This document shows positions 1-11,658 of a stretch of DNA of 64,000 bases, in pieces (position 1 is the stretch's first letter; the number at the start of each line of letters is the position of its first letter). The translations under genes were made by a program, and so were the position numbers. Location of the stretch: contig CM064501.1 in NCBI GenBank assembly GCA_032716605.1, positions 19,882,687 to 19,946,686 of the forward strand, in the 5' to 3' direction. Below the pieces are notes generated by a model. It searched no databases. It was not told the origin of the DNA and saw only the letters and a program-made list of their open reading frames with translations. This stretch comes from Paralithodes platypus. Its lineage: Eukaryota; Arthropoda; Malacostraca; Decapoda; Lithodidae.

Positions 1-1548
1 TGCATCAAGAAGATACCTTCACACACATCCTCATCGTACTTTCCTGACACTATCTTAAAAGTCTCTATCATATCCCCTCTCTTTCTCCTATATGCCAGTG
101 TCGGAAGCCCCAGTGTCCTCAACCTCTGCTCATAGCCCGCGTTCTTCAACGTTGGTACCAGCTTGCTAGCTCTCCTCTGCACTTTCTCCACTGCTTCTAT
201 ATCCTTTACCATATATGGAGCCCACACCTGGTTCGCATATTCCAGGTGCGGCCTAACCAGCGCTGTATATATGTATGTTCTTATGTATAGAGATTCCTGA
301 AGATTTCTTCGTCAAGTGACACAAATGTCCTCCTTATCAGCCCTACAATTCTATTGGCTTTGTTTATCTTTTCCGCTAAATGTTCTGAGAAATTTAACTT
401 ATTGTCTATCACTACTCCTATATCCTTTTCTGCATTCACTTCCTCCATCGCTTCATACATACTGTATCCTACCTTGTCTATCTTGCTGGTCCCAATCCGC
501 ATGTACTTGCATTTTTTTGGATGAAAAGGCATTAACCAATGTTCAGACCATCCCTTCATGCCCTCCACATCTCCTTGAAGCAAACCCATATCTTCCTAAC
601 TCCTCACTCTTCTATACAGCTTAGTGTCATCCGCATACAGGTATACCTCACTTCCATTAGTTATAACTTCAGGCAAGTCGTTGATAAATATAACAAACAG
701 CAGTGGTCCCAACACAGATCCCTGAGGTACCCCACTTGTAATTTCCCTCCACCCCGAGCCTATTCCATTCACCAGTACCCTCTGTCTCCGATCTTTCAGG
801 AAGGCTTCTATCCATTTCACACATTTCTCCCCTATATTATAGCTTCTAACTTTCTCTATTAACCTTTTATGTGGGACCTTATCGAAGGCCTTCATAAAAT
901 CGCAATATACCACGTCTATTACATCACCATCTTCTAGAATTTGCATCCAATCATCTACCACCTTAATTAGCTGTAGTACCGTCGACCTCCCCGGCAAGAA
1001 TCCGAACTGTCTCCCACTGAAAAGTTGGTTTGACTTCATATGATCCATTATTCCTTCTCTAATTACTGTTTCCATTAGTTTACACACAACACTTGTCAAA
1101 CTGACTGGTCTATAATTCCCTGGGTCATTTCTCTTTCCCTTCTTAAATATAGCTGTTATGTTCGCCTCTCTCCAGTCCATCGGGATTTGTCCTGTATTAA
1201 ACGATACCTCAAATAACATTTTCAATGGCTCTACTAACATCTCCCCTCCTTCCTTTATGATTCTTGGGTGTATCCCATCCGGTCCCGGTGACTTACCTCT
1301 GTTCATTTTTTCTATAGCCCTTCTTATTCTAGCATGGGAAAACTCTATTAGTTCCAGTGCCGGTGCCTGTTTGATGGGAATAGTAGGCACTGCATCCTCC
1401 GACTCCACTGTTAGTACCCCCCCAAAGTATTTCCCCAGAACCTCTGCTTTCTCCTTATCAGTCTCCGCTCTACTCCCATCATTCAACTCCCCCACCAGCT
1501 CTGGGATCCCTACTCTTCTTGTTAACTTTTCCTGAATGTACTTCCAGA
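1..1548 (-). mobile_element. CR1-like LINE, 5'-truncated, runs off left edge
   Basis: A non-LTR retrotransposon fragment read right to left. It begins inside the linker before the reverse transcriptase, so the endonuclease is absent, and ends off the window within the C-terminal domain. The 5' border near 1549 abuts a J-family LINE on the other strand. The 12-bp word ATACTAAATATT occurs twice at that border (1549-1560 and 1563-1574), which is either a target-site duplication or junction microhomology. A short AT-rich insertion near 255-275, rich in ACATA words, breaks the frame between the fingers/palm part and the thumb part. The clade call (CR1/L2 group) rests on protein style only. Confidence 0.8.
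281..1495 (-). pseudogene. CR1-like reverse transcriptase, one nonsense codon
   Basis: Encodes most of a LINE reverse transcriptase, which copies element RNA into DNA at the insertion site. Visible blocks in order are [24 protein letters not shown], the [10 protein letters not shown] motif [15 protein letters not shown] (motif B) and the catalytic YADDTKLY (motif C). The reading frame is interrupted by a single TAG at 593-595, just after the catalytic box, then continues in the same frame to 281 through the thumb. Nothing upstream could act as a host start codon and the sequence is clearly element-derived. It is disabled by the stop, by the nearby indel and by the missing endonuclease. Confidence 0.85.
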
Positions 1549-1562
1549 ATACTAAATATTCT

Positions 1563-2919
1563 ATACTAAATATTTCTGTGCTGTCTATCTTTCCCCTAAC
1601 TCTACCGACTTTCCCAAATTCTTCGACTATCTAAACTCTAAAGTGGGACACATTTTATCCATTTCTCCTTTCTCAGAAATCTTCATCTTAGGAGATTTCA
1701 ACATTCACCCCCAATGGCTCTCCTCTCACACTACTGTCCAACCTGGCGAACAAGCCTACGTCTTTTCTATCCTAAATGACCTAGAGCAGTTAGTTCAGCA
1801 ACCCACCCATATCCCGGATCGCTTCGGAGATCGGCCCAACATTCTTGACTTGTTTCTAACTTCTAACCCTTCTTCTTATACTGTCGATCTTTTCTCTCCT
1901 TTGGGCTCCTCCGACCATAAACTTATCTCTGTCACCTGTCCTATCTCTCCAGTACGGCCACCCGATCCTACCAGCCGGCGGCGCTTGTGGCACTTTGGCG
2001 CTACCAACTGGGGGGCTCTCCGGCAGTACTTCCTTGATTTCCCATGGAATAATTTTTGCTTCCGTGGCCCTTAGAGAGTGCTGAATGCATTACCGAGGTA
2101 ATCCTATCAGGCATGGAGGCATACATTCCATCTTCTTTCTCTCAGACTAATGCAAACAAATATTGGTTTACTCACGCTTGTTCTAATGCTGTCCGCAATA
2201 AGAAGGAAGCATTCAAATGGTACCGACACCTTAAAACTCGAGAATCTCATTCTTCCTAGGTTTCTGTCCGGAATCAAGCCAAAACTGTTCTTCGACTTGC
2301 CAAGCACTCTTTCATCAATAATAAATGCACTGCACTATCCAACTCTAGCTCTTCCCAAGCTTTCTGGCATCTAGCCATAAGCCTCTCTAACAAATGTTCT
2401 TCCTCGTCTTTCCCTCCCCTTTTCCACTCTGATGGCACAACCATCACTTCTTCCTCTGACAAAGCTGAACTCTTCGCTCAAACTTTCGCTAGAAACTCAA
2501 CCTTGGATGATTCCGGTGCTATTCCTCCCTTTCCAACCCCCTCTCTCCTACTTATGCCTAATACCCAAATCTCTTCTAAAGAGGTAGGCTACTTTCTACC
2601 CTCTCTGGGCTTGATACTAAGAAGGCATAAGGTCCGGATGGTGTTCCTCCTGTTGTACTCAAAAACTGTGCTTCCGTGCTGACTCCCTGCCTAGGTGAAC
2701 TCTTTTGTCTCTGTCTCTCCTCTAACGTCTTGTCTTCTTGCTGGAAGTTTGCTCTCATTCAACCTGTCCCAAAGAAGGATGGCCACTCTCAACCTTCCAA
2801 CTATCGCCCATTTGCTCTCATCTCTTGTATCTCTAAAGTTTTTGAAACTATTCTTACTTCCAAATTTCTTAAGCATTTATCTTCTCATAATCTACTATCA
2901 GATCGCCAGTATGGCTTCC
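1563..2919 (+). mobile_element. J-family LINE copy J-a, 5' part
   Basis: Sense-strand fragment of the Jockey-like J family. It opens inside the endonuclease (the [10 protein letters not shown] block at about 1685-1720 and [10 protein letters not shown] at about 1912-1941). It passes the linker and enters the reverse transcriptase (NYRPFALISC, LSDRQYGF). Frameshifts and small deletions break it, for example around 2070 and 2635. It stops exactly at a TTAA (2920-2923) where a TTAA element entered. The J reading frame resumes at 7916, so J-a is one copy split by 5 kb of later insertions. Confidence 0.9.
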
Positions 2920-4163
2920 TTAACCCGGGAACTGCCGGGAGACTCTTAAGAGTTCCCCCGGCGGACAGCGGGAAGACTCGTAACCCGGCGGACTGCGGGA
3001 AGACTCGTAAACCGGGAACTGCGGGAATACTCTTAAGAGTTCCCCCGGCGGACTGCGGGAAGACTCTTAAGAGTCAGAGAAAACAAAAAATCAACTTTAA
3101 ACATCGAAAAAAAAAAAAAAAAAATTTGCCCCTGGGCCATGCAAAATATCACTCCTCTACCTCCCCTCCTTCCCCACTTTCCTCCCCTCTTTCAGTTATC
3201 ACCTATTTTCCCTGTTATTCCCTTATTCTGAGGTATATTTTCGTGCTAACATTAGCGAGTTGCAAGCAGGGCATTGTCATCACTGTTAGCAAGCGAGTGC
3301 AAGAGAGAGAGAGAGAGTATCGATCGACTGTGTCTCAGTGGCCTTGGGGGAAATTGGCGGGAAAGCAGGTTGCCTCACCCATACATTATATAACTCGCGG
3401 CCTGTATCTCCGATTTTGACCATCCAAACGCTGTTTTCACTCGTTTTATTGTTGTTTCAGGTTAATACCTTTATAATCAACCCATAATAGGCGCATATGG
3501 ATAAGTATTAATTATATTTATGGTAAAATGAATATTTTAGTGATGGAAACAGCTCAAATACGTCAGCACAGGCAGACGTTTCTAATTACCCCCATGCGAA
3601 CTTCTTAGGTTAAGAGTAAGGAAAAAAAAAAATCATTTAAAACACCCCCCAAAAAAAAAAAAAAATTTTTTGTTTTGCCCCTGGGCCATGCCAAATATCA
3701 CTCCTCCACCTCCCCTCCTTCACCACTTTCCTCCCCTCCTTCAGTTATCACCTATTTTCCCTGTTATTCCCTTATTCTGTGGTCTATTTTCGTGCTAACA
3801 TTAGCGAGTTGGTAGCAGGGCGTTGTCATCACTGTTACCAAGCATGGGAAAGAGCGAGAGAGAGACTATTGCGGAACAGTGTCTCTCCAGACAAGGGGAG
3901 GGCTGGAGGGCAGGGAGGTTGCCTCAGCCATACATTATGTAACTCCCGGCCTGTATCGCCGATTTTGACCATCCAAACACTGTTTCCACTTGTTTTATTG
4001 TTGTAACAGGTTAATACCTTTATAATCAACCTATAATAGGCGCATATGGATAAGTATTAATGCTATTTATGGTAAAATAACGATGTTAGTGATGGGAACA
4101 GCTCAAATACGTCAGCACAGGAGTGTGGTGTCTCATACCCCCCATGCGCACTTATTAGGTTAA
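2920..4163. mobile_element. TTAA-flanked element M2, tandem dimer
   Basis: A non-coding element bounded by TTAA at 2920-2923 and 4160-4163, inserted in the J-a reverse transcriptase. It is a head-to-tail dimer. Unit 1 (to about 3613) and unit 2 (from about 3610) share the order A-run, C/T-rich tract, TTTTCGTGCTAACATTAGCG, AG-repeat, and a closing CCCCATGCG...TTAGGTTAA. Unit 1 opens with several copies of a palindromic word centred on ACTCTTAAGAGT. TTAA target use points to a piggyBac-type transposase acting in trans. The terminal inverted repeat is weak (TTAACC at both ends), so the superfamily is inference. The same family recurs at 31324, 32837, 50292 and 54067. Confidence 0.75.
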
Positions 4164-7100
4164 TCATCATCATCATCATCATCTCCGACGCCTTGCTTCT
4201 CCCTGGGAAACCCCCACTAGAGGATGGCCATGACAGAAACGTCTCCAAGCTACTTTGTCAAGACATGCCTCCCCTGCCCGTGCCACAATGCCCCTTCCAC
4301 TACGTGGAAGTTTTTCTTCAATATATTTTTCCACTTTCTTTTCCCATACCATAGGTGGTCTTCCACTACAAGCGGTTCCACTCACCTGACTCCCATATAT
4401 CTTTCTTGGCATTCTGTCTTCATCCATTCTCTGAACATGACCATACCACCTCAAAGTACTTCTCTTTATCCACTCAACCACACCACAATCAATGCCCAAA
4501 GCCTGCTCTTCCATTCCAAAGGACTCGTACACTTCCCTATTACTTGGCCCATCTAGCCTATTCATGCCAGCTGCCATTCTGAAAAAGCTCATCTCCACAG
4601 CTCTTAGTTTGAAGAGGTCCTCGTCACTTGCTGTCCATGTCTCGCTTCCATACGAGAGTGTTGGGAGCAGCACACTGTTTCTCAGTGACTTTTTGACTTC
4701 CTGGCTAACCATTCTTCCTTTGAGAATACTATCAAGTTCTCCAATCACTTTTCTCCCTTGCATTTTTCTCTCTTTTATCTCACTCTCCATTTTACCATAT
4801 TTGCATAGTACAGCTCCCAAATACTTGAAACTTTCAACCTCTTCTAGTACTTCATTTTTCAATTTTATTTTACAACTTTTCTTGTGTTCTTTCTTGATTC
4901 TATATTTTTCCTTAAAATCTATAGTTTCATGCATTCTTCTCTCAAACACCATTACCTTACATTTCCCTACATTGACCTTTAACTTTCTCTTTTCACATAC
5001 CCTGTCAAAGTCAGTGACCACTCTCTGAAGTTCTTCAGCATTTTCCGCCAACAGGACTGCATCGTCCGCATATAGGCATGTTAAAATCTTCCATGTTCTT
5101 CCCTCTGATTCCAGTCTAGCTCCCACACCCATTGATACAGCCCTACATTCCCTAATCACTCCATCCATGTATATATTGAACAACCAAGCTGACATGACAC
5201 ATCCCTGTCTTACACCTACATTGACCTCAAAACTTTCACTTAACTTATCCCCTACCTTCACATTTGCCATTGCATTCCTATAAAAGATTTTACTGCCATT
5301 AGCAACTTTCCTCCCACACCATATACTGTTAACACATCCCACAGGCCCTCCCAGTCTACTTTGTCGTAGGCTTTTTCCAAATCCATGAATGCTGCATAGA
5401 GTTTTCTGTTTTTGGCCAGATACTTCTCTACCAACAATCGCATTGAGGCTATCTGGTCAACGCAGCCCCTGCCCTTTCTGAAACCTCCCTGTTCCTCGCC
5501 TATTTTGTCATCCGTTATCTTCTGTAGCCTCTGTGTTACTACTCTTGCGTGTACCTTTCCAGGTATGCTAAGCAAGCTAATTCCCCTATAATTCTTACAC
5601 TCTTCTTTACTACCCTTCCCTTTGTACAAGGGTACTATCACTGCTTTCCTCCAGTCCTCTGGTACACTTTCCTTTTCCCATGCTAATTTACATAACCTAT
5701 GCATTATGTCAACAGCTTCTTCTCCTCCATATCTCAGCATTTCACCTGGGATGTTATCTACTCCAGCAGCTTTGGCCATTTTAAGTCTATTGATTGCTTC
5801 TTTTACTTCTTCTCTGCTTATCTGGCTTTCAACTACCCTGTTTATTCTACCTCTCTCCATTCCTATGGATGAGATCTTTGCCTTCCCCCTACTCTTTACA
5901 GCTAAGCTACTAAAATGATCTTTCCATACTTTCACCACACCATCACCCTCTACCACTTCCCCATTCATGTCCCTCATCCTACCACCTGAGACACTCTCAG
6001 TCTTCTTCCCTCTGGCTTCTTTCACAGCTCTGTAGTATGCTTTCCTGTCATTCAGAAACTGTTCACTAATCTTTCTCCCATATGCCTCATCTGTCTTCCT
6101 TTTAGCGTCTTGTATCGCCCTCTTCACTCTTTGTTTCAAATTTTTATATTCTTCTTTCCTCGCATCTCTAGTTTCTCTAGGTATATTCTTTTGCAGCATA
6201 CTCTTTCTGAACTCTTTCTTCTTTTTCACTATTTCTTCTATCTCTTTACTAAACCATGCGTTACCTTTCTTCTTCCACATTTTATAGGTTTTCTTCCCAC
6301 ATACTTTCTCAGCTGCTTTAATCATGGAGTCTCTTGTACCTTTCCATACTTCGTCTACAGTATTTCCCAGATCTATCATAACATCCATGTCCTTTATAGT
6401 CTCTTTCAGGATGTCCTTGTATTTTGTTGCATTACATTCTTCATTTAATTTTCTCACATTTATTCTCTCTACTGTCAGTTTTCTCTCTTTCCTCTCATAT
6501 TTCCACTCTTTCCTTATCCTAACTTTTGTCAGCACTGTATAGTGGTCTGATCCCGTCAGCATACCTCTTACAGCTTTTGAATCTAAAATTCTTCCTTTTA
6601 GTCCGGAGTCCATCATGGCGTAGTCAATTAGAGATTTCTGTTCCTGCTCACCTTCACCTCTGTGCCATGTATATCTATGAATGTGACGATGTTCAAAAAA
6701 TGTGTTAGCCAGAAACATCTCTCTCTCCGCACACACTTCTAAAAGGAAGTCACCATTCATATTCCTACCCTCCACACCCCATTTACCCACTATACCTTCT
6801 ATCTCCTCATTTCCAACTCTACCATTCACGTCGCCTACTAATATTACTTGTGTACACTCTTGCCTTTCTCTTATACATTTATTGACTTTATTCCAAAATT
6901 TTCTATTTTCTTCCGCACCTTTCCCAGTTTCTTGGTTGACTGGTGCATAGACACACATAAAAGTATACCTATCTATCCCAATCTTGCACTCACACCATAC
7001 AATTCTTGAGTCCACGCATCCATAGTTTTTCACACACTTCCTCAACCTTTCTGACAAAATTACTGCTACCCCTTCCTTTTTCTTACGTTTATATCCTGCA

Positions 7101-7908
7101 CCCAATCCAGACCAGACAACCCATCCTTCCCCACCCCACAAATCATGCTCACTCTCACCATCCCACACTCCAGAACCCAACAGGTGCGTCTCACCTACCC
7201 CACACACATCCACACATCCATCTTTAAGCTCTCGCATCAGACACTCTCTCTTGCTAAAATCATTTATGCCATTGGCATTGAAGGCACAGACACGGAGCAC
7301 GCTTTCCTTCACCCGAACGACGTTTCCACCACTTTTCTGCTTTGTTCCTCCACCCCCGAGGGGGTCCTGGCCGGCAGCATACCGAGCACAGTTGTTTCCC
7401 AGGAGGACTTGGGGCCTGGACATAATGCCTCCAAACAGGGCGCCGGATTGTCAAAAGTATACTAAAAGAAAAACTAAAAACTGATACCAACATCAGTAAA
7501 AAAACATACAACACAGTAAAAATGAAAATATTAAGAAGATAGGGAGAACAAAAATATACAGGGGACAACAGAAATATAGTTACAAGGGGGATAATTTTTA
7601 TAGTGGAAATTAAGAGAGGATTTAAAATTAAAAACAAAGTGTGCTGCTGAAGAAAATAGCACACCCGCCCTCCCCTTTAGTTCCACCGTCAAGCAAAAAT
7701 AAAAATGTTAGAAATTTAAAAGGGAGGATTAAAATAAGGACGGTGTAATAACGAGGCTACCTCGAGAAGGCGGGGTAGGACTTACTTACCGTAACTAGTC
7801 ACGGTAAGCTACAGAGGTGCGTTTTAGCAAGACTTTAACCAATACCGTACTTATACGCAGATGACAGGACCTCTAAACCTCATTGGTTACGATACTGCCA
7901 CTGCGCAA
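4164..7908 (-). mobile_element. RTE-clade LINE, nearly complete (RTE1)
   Basis: Read right to left, it has an untranslated 5' region (about 7424-7908), one endonuclease plus reverse transcriptase reading frame, and a 3' end of GAT repeats (4164-4186), typical of RTE elements. It is bounded by a 7-bp target-site duplication, AGGTTAA, at 4157-4163 and 7909-7915. The duplicated word is the end of the M2 element plus its TTAA, so RTE1 landed on the M2/J-a border after M2. It carries one frameshift and is the best preserved RTE copy here. Related fragments occur at 44681-49630. Confidence 0.92.
4179..7423 (-). pseudogene. RTE1 endonuclease-reverse transcriptase, one frameshift
   Basis: About 1,080 residues in two overlapping frames (7423-5258, then 5342-4179). 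The N-terminal APE-type endonuclease shows NANGIND, CGVGETHLL, VCVYAPVNQ, LVGDVNGRVG and GSDHYTVLT in order. The reverse transcriptase shows KAAGVDNIPGEM, NYRGISLLS, GFRKGRGCVDQ, MDLEKAYDKVDW (motif A), VGVRQGCVMS (motif B) and LYADDAVLLAEN (motif C). The thumb has YGSETWTAS and RWYGHVQRMD. The frame shifts by one base near 5283-5290 in a T-rich run, the only break I see. The start chosen is the first Met upstream of the endonuclease, at 7423. It nicks target DNA and primes cDNA synthesis in the family; this copy needs the frameshift bypassed. Confidence 0.9.
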
Positions 7909-7915
7909 AGGTTAA

Positions 7916-8627
7916 GGGTCGCTCTACTGGTGATCTTCTTTCACATCTTACTAACTCTTGGTCATCCTCCTTTCGGGACTTCGGTGAGACCTATTCTATT
8001 GCGTTAGACATATCGAAGTCCTTCGATAGAATCTGGCACAAATCTCTAATTTCTAAACTACCCTCCTTCGGTTTCTATCCCTCCAGCTGTACCTTTGTCT
8101 CTAATTTCCTTTCTGGTTGTTCCTTTGCTGCACCTGTATTGTTTGCATGTGTGGGGAGGCTCCACCCATACCGCACTTCTCGAACGAGTAGAATCAAAAG
8201 CATTTCGCCTCATCAACTCGCCTCTTCTTGCTAGTTCCCTACAATCTCTAAAACTCGCCGCAATGTTGCATCTCTTTCGCTCTTCTATCGCTATTACAAC
8301 AGTCTGTGTTCTTCAGAGCTCTCTCAGTGTATACCCCCTCCCTTGCGGCAAGTATGAGGCACCCACCTTTCAACACAGTCCCACTCCTATTCTATCCAGC
8401 TCTCCAACCCAAGAATTGGCAAATTTTCTCAGTATTTCTTCTACACAACAAGTGAACTTTGGAACTCTCTACCTCAATCAATCTTTCCTTCATCCTATAA
8501 CTTAGGGTACTTTAAACTTTGTGCGTCCGGGCATTTTTACTCCAAAGTCCCTTGTATTTGGCTCTGTTATTCTTTTAACTTTGGGGGAGACACTCGATAG
8601 AGGCAACCTGCCTTTTGTTTCCTCCAT

Positions 8628-8655
<28 letters not shown>
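7916..8655 (+). mobile_element. J-family LINE copy J-a, 3' part with poly-A
   Basis: Resumes J-a straight after the TTAA/AGGTTAA border with the SWSSSFRDFG region of the reverse transcriptase. About 0.55 kb is missing inside it near 8125-8147, where the motif A/B region is joined directly to the thumb (WGGSTHTALLE). It then runs through the C-terminal domain to the family 3' untranslated region (GGGGGAGACACTCGATAG) and a poly-A tail at about 8627-8655. The element is dead. Confidence 0.9.
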
Positions 8656-8658
<3 letters not shown>

Positions 8659-8715
8659 CAGTATATACTGTATATATACCGGTATATATATATATATATA
8701 CAGTATATATATAAA
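8656..8715. repeat. TA-rich microsatellite after the LINE poly-A
   Basis: Alternating TA/ATAC tract (TATACAGTATATACTG and similar words) directly after the J-a poly-A tail. Such tracts are common at LINE 3' ends. Confidence 0.85.
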
Positions 8716-9363
8716 CACTAGCATTGTTGGGGAAGGTGCATTTATATTTCTGAGGCCATTGGAGTCCTCTGAAGGACCACTTGTTTTTAATTCCTCTGGT
8801 TCATCTTAAGATAGAGCTTTCTGTTTGTACAATTGCAATTTCCAAAAATAACTTCACACATTCCTGGTTTTATCAATAGTATGTGCGAATATAAAAGCCA
8901 ATCGCCAGAGGAAATAACACATTCATTAGATCTCTTTATAATGACAGGTTATTCTATATTATAAAAATAATGGTTCGTTAAAGAATAAAATTACTTAACT
9001 ATTCTAGCAGGCTGTAAAACTGGAATCATCCTTGATCACCATTAACACTTATCCATGTTTCAATAAGTGGACAATTTGAGATAATAAATTAATATTATAA
9101 AATGCATAAAGCATCACAAGTTGCTGCACACTATCGTATATTTATTATGACGATTCAAGAAATTTCGGTTCCCAATCTGTCATATCTCAAAAATGACTTG
9201 AGCAATCGTGCTGATTATTCTACCGATTGGAAAATATCAAACAGCAAATAGATGTAAGATTAACAGACCGTTTGCTCTAAGGCTTCACTGAGTTACAAAA
9301 GGCTAGGTGTAACAGTTTCTAGATATATCATAATTTTTAGAATGTACTTCCTCAATAACTTAC
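8716..9363. other. AT-rich intron sequence, no gene seen
   Basis: No coding blocks or recognisable repeat. It lies directly downstream of the donor site of the FRRS1-like exon at 9364 and is the start of the next intron. Confidence 0.6.
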
Positions 9364-9584
9364 ATGGAACCACTGATCAATGCCGCAGCACTGAGTCTGC
9401 AGCCACGTCTTCTTAAAGTAGCGAGCAATGATGATTCCGCACGAAGCAGCACAGATCCAGGCCCCCACCATGAGGCAGGCATGCAGGGTGCGGAACAAGT
9501 CGCTTACAACCTGCACAGTCTCGAACTGCTTGAGTGACACGGTGGCCGATGATACAGATCGCTTGTCATGGTATCTCAGGGCAC
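9364..9584 (-). CDS. Exon: FRRS1-like, DOMON end and cytochrome b561 start
   Basis: Host exon of a ferric-chelate reductase 1-like protein. The family has DOMON and b561 domains and carries electrons across membranes. It encodes about 74 residues. It begins by completing a split Ser codon, then RYHDKRSVSSATVSL (the typical post-DOMON linker), then LHACLMVGAWICAAS, the first b561 membrane helix with its conserved His, then IIIARYFKKTW and CGIDQWFH. Acceptor: TTTTGTTCACAG before 9584. Donor: GTAAGT at 9363-9358. It is entered in phase 1 and left in phase 0, matching the exon at 22165-22321 upstream. No stops and a conserved pattern argue for a functional exon. The remaining b561 helices must lie left of the window. 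Confidence 0.88.
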
Positions 9585-10392
9585 CTGTGAACAAAATGTA
9601 TTGAATGAATTATGTATACATACAAAATTAGAACATTCTGCACTTGGTGTAAGCAAAGCAACTATAACTACTAGCTACATTATCATGATCATCAAAGGGT
9701 TAAGAGGTTGCAGAGGAAAAGTGGGTCTTCAAATCTTAATCAAATTTGTTCATAGATAAATCAAATAATAATAATAATAATAAAAATAATAATATAATGA
9801 CTATATGATGCTCACGTTAAAGAGCATAGCTCACGGTGCCAGCTATCTTCATTATCATAAATGTTAGTGTGCAATATACATCCTATGTGCAATAATAACA
9901 GTTGAGTTCTTTATAAATGTAAATATAAATAAATTAGTGCTTTGGATGGTGGTGGTGAATGGCATCTTCAAACTGTTGTGAGCAATTGAGAGGGTACCCA
10001 TGGAATAACACAATAGGGCAAAGGTCTTCAGGAGTCAGGTCACTGGCCACCATTTTGATTTTCACAGCACTCCGTGCTGTGAAAGCAGCTACAAAGATGG
10101 ACAGATATTTGAAGAGAGGTCTGAATAATTATATGAACAGCATAAACTTAAAAATAAAGTGGATAAATAATGGCTATTGAATAACTCATTTTTAAAGTGA
10201 ATATCAAGATAGAATCTTTTGCTAGGTTGAAGGTACGCTCTTTTACAAAGATACCTTTATCCTGTTACTATTAGTGTTGCCATATGGACTGAGTAACCAA
10301 TAAGTATTTATTTATTATTGATAAGACCCAAAATAATATGAATAATTGTATTCAGTGATACATAAGGATAGACAAATATTACACTTACTGTA
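9585..10392. other. Intron sequence with ATA microsatellite and a short hairpin
   Basis: Left end of the 12.6-kb intron. It holds an (AAT)n tract at about 9763-9796 and a perfect 11-bp inverted repeat, TTTCACAGCAC with a TCC loop, at 10060-10084. No coding pattern or known repeat is visible. Confidence 0.55.
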
Positions 10393-10640
10393 TGTGCAAC
10401 TCTCCAACCCAAGAGTGAAACGTTACTCTCAAACTTTCTTCTATTCAACAGTTGAGCTCTGGAACTCTCTACCAGAATCAGTCTTTCCCTCTTCCTATAC
10501 CTTAAATTGCTTCAAACTCCGTGTGTCCCGGCATTTTGGCTCGAACGTCCCTTAATTTTGGCCTAGTCACTCTTTCAACTATGGGGGAGGCACTCGCTGC
10601 GGGCAGTTTTGCCTTTTGCCTCCCTCACTCACATAGAAAA
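10393..10640 (+). mobile_element. J-family LINE copy J-b, 3' end only
   Basis: A strongly 5'-truncated copy holding only the last part of the coding region (SNPRVKRYSQTFFY, ELWNSLPESVFPSS, CFKLRVSRHFG), the 3' untranslated block (CTATGGGGGAGGCACTCGCT) and a short A-rich tail. Dead-on-arrival LINE insertion. Confidence 0.9.
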
Positions 10641-10744
10641 GACAAAAAAAGTAGCAAATACTGCCTTCACGTAACATCATCATGTATAAAATATAACATG
10701 GTAAGTTACATAAAGGCAGTATCAAAGCAGATTCGATTTCCGTG

Positions 10745-10865
10745 GTCTAATTTAAAAATCTGTGTGTGATAACCCAGGTTCGAATCCCGGTGGATCACAT
10801 GTGTGCTTTCATCAATTTCATTGGAGGTGTTTGGTGTTGTGGTGAAATTAATAAAAAATAGATTA
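10745..10865 (+). mobile_element. tRNA-derived SINE, 5'-truncated copy
   Basis: Contains a B-box-like GGTTCGAATCC and the body GTGGATCACATGTGTGCTTT up to GAAATTAATAAAAAA. The same body occurs at 11046-11195, where an A-box-like segment is also present. No cloverleaf can be folded, so it is not a tRNA gene. Confidence 0.6.
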
Positions 10866-11045
10866 TCAGTAGGTTCAGGGATATTTCGTAGCGAGGCCGT
10901 TCTAGATGTTCTGTGCCCCATGAATATTCTTTCCTCTCACTTAAACATTAGGCTACCATAGTGCGGTGGGAATATGAACATGATCAGATTAATATCCAGT
11001 ATTCGATAATGGATAATAAGTCGTAGGCGTGTGCATAAACCTTTT

Positions 11046-11195
11046 AACCGTCTTGGTGGTGTAATGGATACGGTGTCTAAAAATCTGTGTGTGATAACCC
11101 AGGGTCGAATCCCGGTGGATCACATGTGTGCTTTCATTAATTTCATTGGAGGTGTTTGCTGGTGTGGTGGAATTAATAAAAAAATATATTATATA
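11046..11195 (+). mobile_element. tRNA-derived SINE, longer copy
   Basis: Starts with an A-box-like TGGTGTAATGGATACGG, followed by GGTCGAATCCC as B box, then a unique body ending in TTAATAAAAAAATATA. Spacing between boxes resembles a tRNA head (Arg/Lys-like), but the stems do not pair. The second copy sits 300 bp to the left in the same direction. Confidence 0.6.
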
Positions 11196-11658
11196 TCACT
11201 ACCACAAGAGAGAGGCGACGGGGTTCGCCATCAACTTCCTAAAGCTCAAATATCTTACATGGCTTTGTTTACTATTTTAGATCAAAATGTATGGAAACCA
11301 ATACAACTGGGCAATGTCAATCATAATAACATGCTTTAGACAGTGATAAATATGGGAAGGGATTGTGTATGAGCTATGCTCTTTAACCCCTTCTTGATGG
11401 GTCCCGTTACCAGATGGGCACCGAAATCCGCTTATTATGTATCCTGGGAGTGAGGCAAGTGGTTGCAGGCAGCGCAGGACCACTTCATCCATCACCCACC
11501 AAGTTTGGGCCAGCACTGATGTAACTTACATCCGTCTACTAGATCATTGCAGCGTTACACGTAACGAAAACAGCTCAAAACCACTCATGTTTGGCGATTT
11601 TGGCCGACATTTGCAAGATCGTTAAACACAACCAGACGTCGTACAGAGATGCTTCAGT
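11196..11658. other. Intron sequence, nothing recognised
   Basis: Unique-looking sequence between a SINE and the J-c 3' end. No reading frame with family resemblance and no tandem structure. Confidence 0.5.

Noticed and set aside
2924..3080. CRISPR-like array from the repeated CGGGAAGACTC words
   Set aside because: The repeats are palindromic, irregular, lack unique spacers of constant size and sit at the end of a transposon in eukaryotic DNA.
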